Of a DNA stretch of 64,000 bases, positions 60,791 to 64,000 are shown one piece after another. The notes below the pieces were generated by a model, which saw nothing but the letters and a program-made list of their open reading frames with translations, was not told the origin of the DNA and searched no databases. Positions within the stretch are counted from its first letter, which is position 1, and every line of letters begins with the position of its first letter. The stretch comes from Xenorhabdus miraniensis. GTDB taxonomy: Bacteria; Pseudomonadota; Gammaproteobacteria; Enterobacterales; Enterobacteriaceae. The stretch covers positions 113,747 through 177,746 of the forward strand of contig NZ_NITZ01000008.1 in the NCBI RefSeq assembly GCF_002632615.1. Reading direction: 5' to 3'. A program made the position numbers and the translations under genes.

Positions 60791-62023
60791 TCACTCGGTA
60801 GTGATCACTGGCGGTAGCCAACTTTTATACCCAAAAACACGACGGCCCAGAATAATCAGAACTATCCCTATAATAAAAGCGAATGAGAGAATAATCCCTA
60901 TAATTTCCAGTGGACTGAAATAACTGGCTAAAAATGTGACTGCAACACCACTTGCAGGGACAGAAGACATATTCATTAGTCCAATTAAGCCAGTTGTTTT
61001 TCCGAGGTGTTCTTGAGGAATTATTTGACTTCTGACGGATCGTAAATAGACGCTAAATACACCATCAAAAGCCATCAATATTACGTAGCCAAAAAGATAC
61101 ATGACATAATAGGCGGAAACTGTCATCAATATTCCAGCCAAGATCATTGCACAAAAAGAAATTGTTCCTAATGTTGATAATCCAAAGCGCTTAACAAATC
61201 GGGGAACAAAAAAGAAAGCCACAATTGTTGCTATGGCTGCCGAAGATTGCAAAATACCAAAATAGCGTTCAGCCATATGAAATTCTTCGAGAATTACCGC
61301 TGCACTCACTACCAAGGCTGCACCATATACTAGATTAACAACCCATGTTAATCCACACAGATGCAGAAGAACCTTATTCTTCCAAAGTACTTTTGCTCCT
61401 AGCTTATTAGAGTCAATCAAGGACGTGAAACTTAGCTTATCTTTAACATTGACAGTACGTGATTTAAGAAAAAGATAATTGATTGCTGAAATAGCAAAAA
61501 GTCCTCCTGCAACAACCAATATGGCATGAATACCACCATACAGAGATATAATAGCTGCTAGCGTTGGCCCCAGGATCTGAGTAATTTGATCAACTCCTTG
61601 AACCATAGAAAGTGCTTTAGGTAATTCTTCAGCAGGAAGATTTCGTGGCAAGAGAGATTCTGTCGATACAAAATTGAGAACATAAGCAATAGAGAGTAGT
61701 GCCATCATTATCGCTAACACAGGGAAGGTCATATTGGGATAGAAAAACAGCACCAAAAATGCAATCAGCATTAGTAAAGTGCGTCCAATTTCAACATTAA
61801 AAAATATTGATTTGGGATTGACCCGATCGGCAATAAATCCAGATAAGGGGAAAAAAATCAGACGCGGTAACCATTCAATGACAAAGGCTAAAGAAGCGAA
61901 CATTAATGAGCCCGTAGCCTGTAGTATCGCTAGTGGTACTGCAAAAAGTAAAAATTGGTCACATAATGTTCCAAGAAAGCGAGAGCAGATAAAACGTTTT
62001 AGGCCAAACTCATTATTATTCAT
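60791..62023 (-). CDS. MFS exporter of the ATP-grasp/SDR cluster
   Basis: A 410-residue MFS permease with about 12 helices. The pattern RFLGTLCDQFLLFAVPLAI with PRLIFFPLSGFIADRVNPKS resembles exporters found beside peptide biosynthesis genes (BacE-like, MFS_3 type). The ATG at 62023 has AGGTGG upstream; the longer frame uses a GTG inside it. It is last in a minus-strand cluster behind an ATP-grasp ligase and an SDR, so export of, or resistance to, their product is likely. Confidence 0.85.
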   Translation of the reverse strand: MNNNEFGLKRFICSRFLGTLCDQFLLFAVPLAILQATGSLMFASLAFVIEWLPRLIFFPLSGFIADRVNPKSIFFNVEIGRTLLMLIAFLVLFFYPNMTFPVLAIMMALLSIAYVLNFVSTESLLPRNLPAEELPKALSMVQGVDQITQILGPTLAAIISLYGGIHAILVVAGGLFAISAINYLFLKSRTVNVKDKLSFTSLIDSNKLGAKVLWKNKVLLHLCGLTWVVNLVYGAALVVSAAVILEEFHMAERYFGILQSSAAIATIVAFFFVPRFVKRFGLSTLGTISFCAMILAGILMTVSAYYVMYLFGYVILMAFDGVFSVYLRSVRSQIIPQEHLGKTTGLIGLMNMSSVPASGVAVTFLASYFSPLEIIGIILSFAFIIGIVLIILGRRVFGYKSWLPPVITTE

Positions 62024-62043
62024 TGTATCCACCTGATAATATA

Positions 62044-62061
62044 GAGCCGTATTTACGGCTC
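62044..62061. repeat. Stem-loop between the ATP-grasp and MFS genes
   Basis: Perfect 8-base arms GAGCCGTA and TACGGCTC around TT. On the minus strand it follows the ATP-grasp stop and precedes the exporter's ribosome binding site. It may lower exporter expression relative to the ligase. Confidence 0.5.
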
Positions 62062-62066
62062 ATGAC

Positions 62067-63320
62067 TCATTGTTTAAACGTAAATAATGATTCTGAATAT
62101 TGTTTGGTAATATTAACATGCTCTCTAAAATTTTTCTCTGGCTTACGATTTTTCCAGAAAAACTCAATGGATCCTTCTCTTGTTTTCCAGGATACTAGAG
62201 GATGTGAAATATCCAATGGTTTAGCAGTTACCTGCATATTCGTAATATATTCAGGAAGTGATGAAGGTAATATTACTTTCTCAATAATCCCTTCTTTTGC
62301 TTTTATAAAGGCAACAGCACTTAATCCTTTTGGGGAGAGTATAAATGAATCAGTGCTAAGTTTATTTAGGTGACTACTTACATGTAATTCATATGGATTG
62401 ATACCATATGTTCTCTCAATGAGATCCATAATGGTATCTCCACCTGTGCGAGCACCTACTTCAATAATTTTTACGTGTCCTTCGGGGGTAATTCGTGCTT
62501 CAAAATGAGCAATCCCAAACTTAATGCCTAAAGCTCCACAGGCGCGAATAGCAATATTTCTTAGTTCATGATCATCACTATAAACAGATGGCATGCTGTG
62601 TCCAATTTCTACGAAATGTGGTTCATCACCCAAATATTTATCAGTTACTGCTAATATTTCGTGATAATCTCCTTGATTTATTACTTCCACGCTGACTTCT
62701 TGTATCGAATTTATATATTCCTCGACCAGAAAAAGATCTTCAGGGGCATGAGCTTCACCATTAAGTGAGATAACATCTTTCACACACTGAGAAAAAGCAG
62801 ACTCTATATCTTCTTCACGAGATATCTTAATCACTCCTAAACTACCTGCCATTTCACTTGGTTTAATCACTACAGGAAGACCAATATTAGAAATGTGTTT
62901 TTTCAGTTCATCCAATTTTTGGAATTCTGCAAACTCAGGGACGGGGAGCCCGGCCTCTTTAAGTATTTTTTTCATTAAATATTTATTGCGGCATCGTTCA
63001 ATAACCTTTGTATCATTCCCGTACAAATGATAATGCTCAGTTAAGAGTGCTGAAGCTCGTACTGTGAAATCATTCATAGGAATAACAGCTACAGGAGTTT
63101 CACCAGTTTCCTTTTCATGCTCTACCACTCTATTAAGCACTTGTTGTGCATCAGCTACATCTCCTGATAAGTAACCATCAAAAAACTTGATAACTGAGTT
63201 TGTTCGATTTTTAGCCATGGTTATAATACGCATTCCTCCAGAAGCTCGTAGTGCTCCTGCAAATACACGCTCTCTTAAAGAGAACTCACCACCTAAAATT
63301 AAAATATATCCTTCAGGCAT
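62067..63320 (-). CDS. ATP-grasp ligase (L-amino-acid ligase-like)
   Basis: A 417-residue ATP-grasp enzyme that should form an amide or peptide bond through an acyl phosphate. Residues 1 to about 105 are the pre-ATP-grasp domain. ATP-grasp follows: LPVVIKPSEMAGSLGVIKIS (ATP lysine and glycine loop), then DLFLVEEYI, and the metal-binding HFEARITPEGHVKIIEVGAR with TGGD. The layout is that of BacD/RizA-type dipeptide ligases, though carboxylate ligases of other pathways look similar. The ATG at 63320 has a perfect GGAGGT; the longer frame adds two codons from a GTG. Substrates cannot be read from sequence. Confidence 0.88.
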   Translation of the reverse strand: MPEGYILILGGEFSLRERVFAGALRASGGMRIITMAKNRTNSVIKFFDGYLSGDVADAQQVLNRVVEHEKETGETPVAVIPMNDFTVRASALLTEHYHLYGNDTKVIERCRNKYLMKKILKEAGLPVPEFAEFQKLDELKKHISNIGLPVVIKPSEMAGSLGVIKISREEDIESAFSQCVKDVISLNGEAHAPEDLFLVEEYINSIQEVSVEVINQGDYHEILAVTDKYLGDEPHFVEIGHSMPSVYSDDHELRNIAIRACGALGIKFGIAHFEARITPEGHVKIIEVGARTGGDTIMDLIERTYGINPYELHVSSHLNKLSTDSFILSPKGLSAVAFIKAKEGIIEKVILPSSLPEYITNMQVTAKPLDISHPLVSWKTREGSIEFFWKNRKPEKNFREHVNITKQYSESLFTFKQ

Positions 63321-63367
63321 AAACACCTCCTAATTAATGAAAAAAGATAGATAAGAATTACTATAAA

Positions 63368-64000
63368 CTAAAGATCTTTTCCGATTGTCCAACCTCCATC
63401 AACAATTAATGTTGATCCTGTGATAAAACTGGCACCTTTTGATGCTAAAAAAGAGGCTGCTTGAGCTACATCTTCAGGCATTCCCAGAGAGGGTAGAAAC
63501 TGCCCCTTATAAATTTTTTCTAACTGAAATTCGTCATGATAGTAACTTTCAGTTAAAGGAGTTCTAATAACCCCTGGGGCAATAGCATTGACTCTGACGT
63601 TATAACGGCCATACTCTAAAGCTAATTGTTTAGTCAGCCCTATTACTGCATGCTTAGATGATACATAAGCAGTACGGTTAGGCTCTCCTAATAATCCAGA
63701 TACTGAAGCTATATTTATCACACAACCATTTAGTTTTCTTTTGATAATATTTTGACAAAAAGATTTACCTGATAAAAAACTGGCAGTAACATTAACAGAG
63801 AAAATCTTTTCCCACAGAGATAATGTTAATTCATCAATAGGACAGATTTCTCTAGTACCTGCACAATTGACTAGCACATTATTTTCATTACTATACTCAA
63901 TATTATTAATTAAATATTCTAGTTGATGAAATTTAGTCACATCTAGTTGATGATGTTTATAGTTTTGGTGTGAAAATGCTCCATTATCAGATAAATCTAT
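63368..64000 (-). CDS. Short-chain dehydrogenase/reductase (5' end beyond the window)
   Basis: Partial SDR of at least 210 residues. The frame stays open to the window edge, beyond the GTG at 63940, and reads back through HHQLDVTKFHQLEYL, so the true start and the G-x3-G-x-G cofactor loop are outside. Visible marks: NVLVNCAGT (NNAG-type), NIASVSGL with the catalytic Ser, AYVSSKHA with catalytic Tyr and Lys, NAIAPGVIRTPL and the C-terminal GSTLIVDGGWT. Probably oxidises or reduces a hydroxyl/ketone of the cluster's product or its building block, as BacC or EntA-type SDRs do. It lies 47 bases before the ATP-grasp gene. Confidence 0.9.
   Translation of the reverse strand: MDLSDNGAFSHQNYKHHQLDVTKFHQLEYLINNIEYSNENNVLVNCAGTREICPIDELTLSLWEKIFSVNVTASFLSGKSFCQNIIKRKLNGCVINIASVSGLLGEPNRTAYVSSKHAVIGLTKQLALEYGRYNVRVNAIAPGVIRTPLTESYYHDEFQLEKIYKGQFLPSLGMPEDVAQAASFLASKGASFITGSTLIVDGGWTIGKDL

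Overview
The window reads as chromosome of a gammaproteobacterium of the Morganellaceae, most like Xenorhabdus or Photorhabdus. Housekeeping gene order follows enterobacteria (frdABCD divergent from epmA; glpTQ divergent from glpABC; rpoH-ftsX-ftsE-ftsY-rsmD-DUF1145-yhhN-zntA-tusA-yhhQ). This backbone is interrupted by accessory loci of the kind these nematode symbionts carry: a carbapenem operon, a lone A-T-reductase NRPS with MbtH, a 3006-residue toxin, and a second small biosynthetic cluster. Genus was inferred from content and order, not from a database search.

Layout. 1-326: end of an rRNA operon (23S 3' end, 5S, terminator). 392-6839: GntR regulator divergent from an operon of an NRAMP-like transporter, PxpA, a fused PxpB-PxpC and a biotin carboxylase-BCCP protein; this looks like a 5-oxoproline pathway built on a urea-carboxylase plan. 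7063-9165: TonB-dependent haem/haemoglobin-type receptor behind a long palindrome and a Fur-like site. 9266-14285: frdDCBA (minus strand) and epmA. 14352-26261: glycerol-3-phosphate regulon (glpQ, glpT, glpABC), split at the glpT/glpA divergent promoter by an A-T-R NRPS and an MbtH gene. 26384-34636: fic, gldA, yhhQ, tusA, zntA with a clear ZntR operator, yhhN, a DUF1145 gene, rsmD. 34868-39292: ftsY (12-unit repeat in its A domain), ftsE, ftsX, rpoH. 39570-48886: remnant of a serine-recombinase helix-turn-helix, then a giant toxin with a C58-type Cys-His-Asp triad and a TcdA/TcdB-type pore-forming region. 49078-50220: glycerate kinase.

50286-56773 (minus strand) is a carbapenem operon. CpmA, CpmB and CpmC suffice for a simple carbapenem; CpmD (proline dehydrogenase family) and CpmE (2Fe-2S ferredoxin) supply precursor and electrons. 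Three exported proteins follow, in the place of the CarF/CarG self-resistance module. 57222-59412: MarR-controlled Bcr/CflA-type exporter and a small XRE regulator. 60791-64000: a minus-strand MFS exporter, an ATP-grasp ligase and an SDR that runs off the window edge, together resembling a small-peptide natural-product cluster.

Start codons were moved from the longest ORF where a ribosome binding site and family length agreed (frdB, glpQ, glpT, glpA, glpB, tusA, yhhN, glxK, cpmC, cpmF and others). Non-ATG starts are used by pxpBC (TTG), frdA (GTG), cpmA (TTG) and cpmG (TTG). All family calls come from reading motifs by eye.
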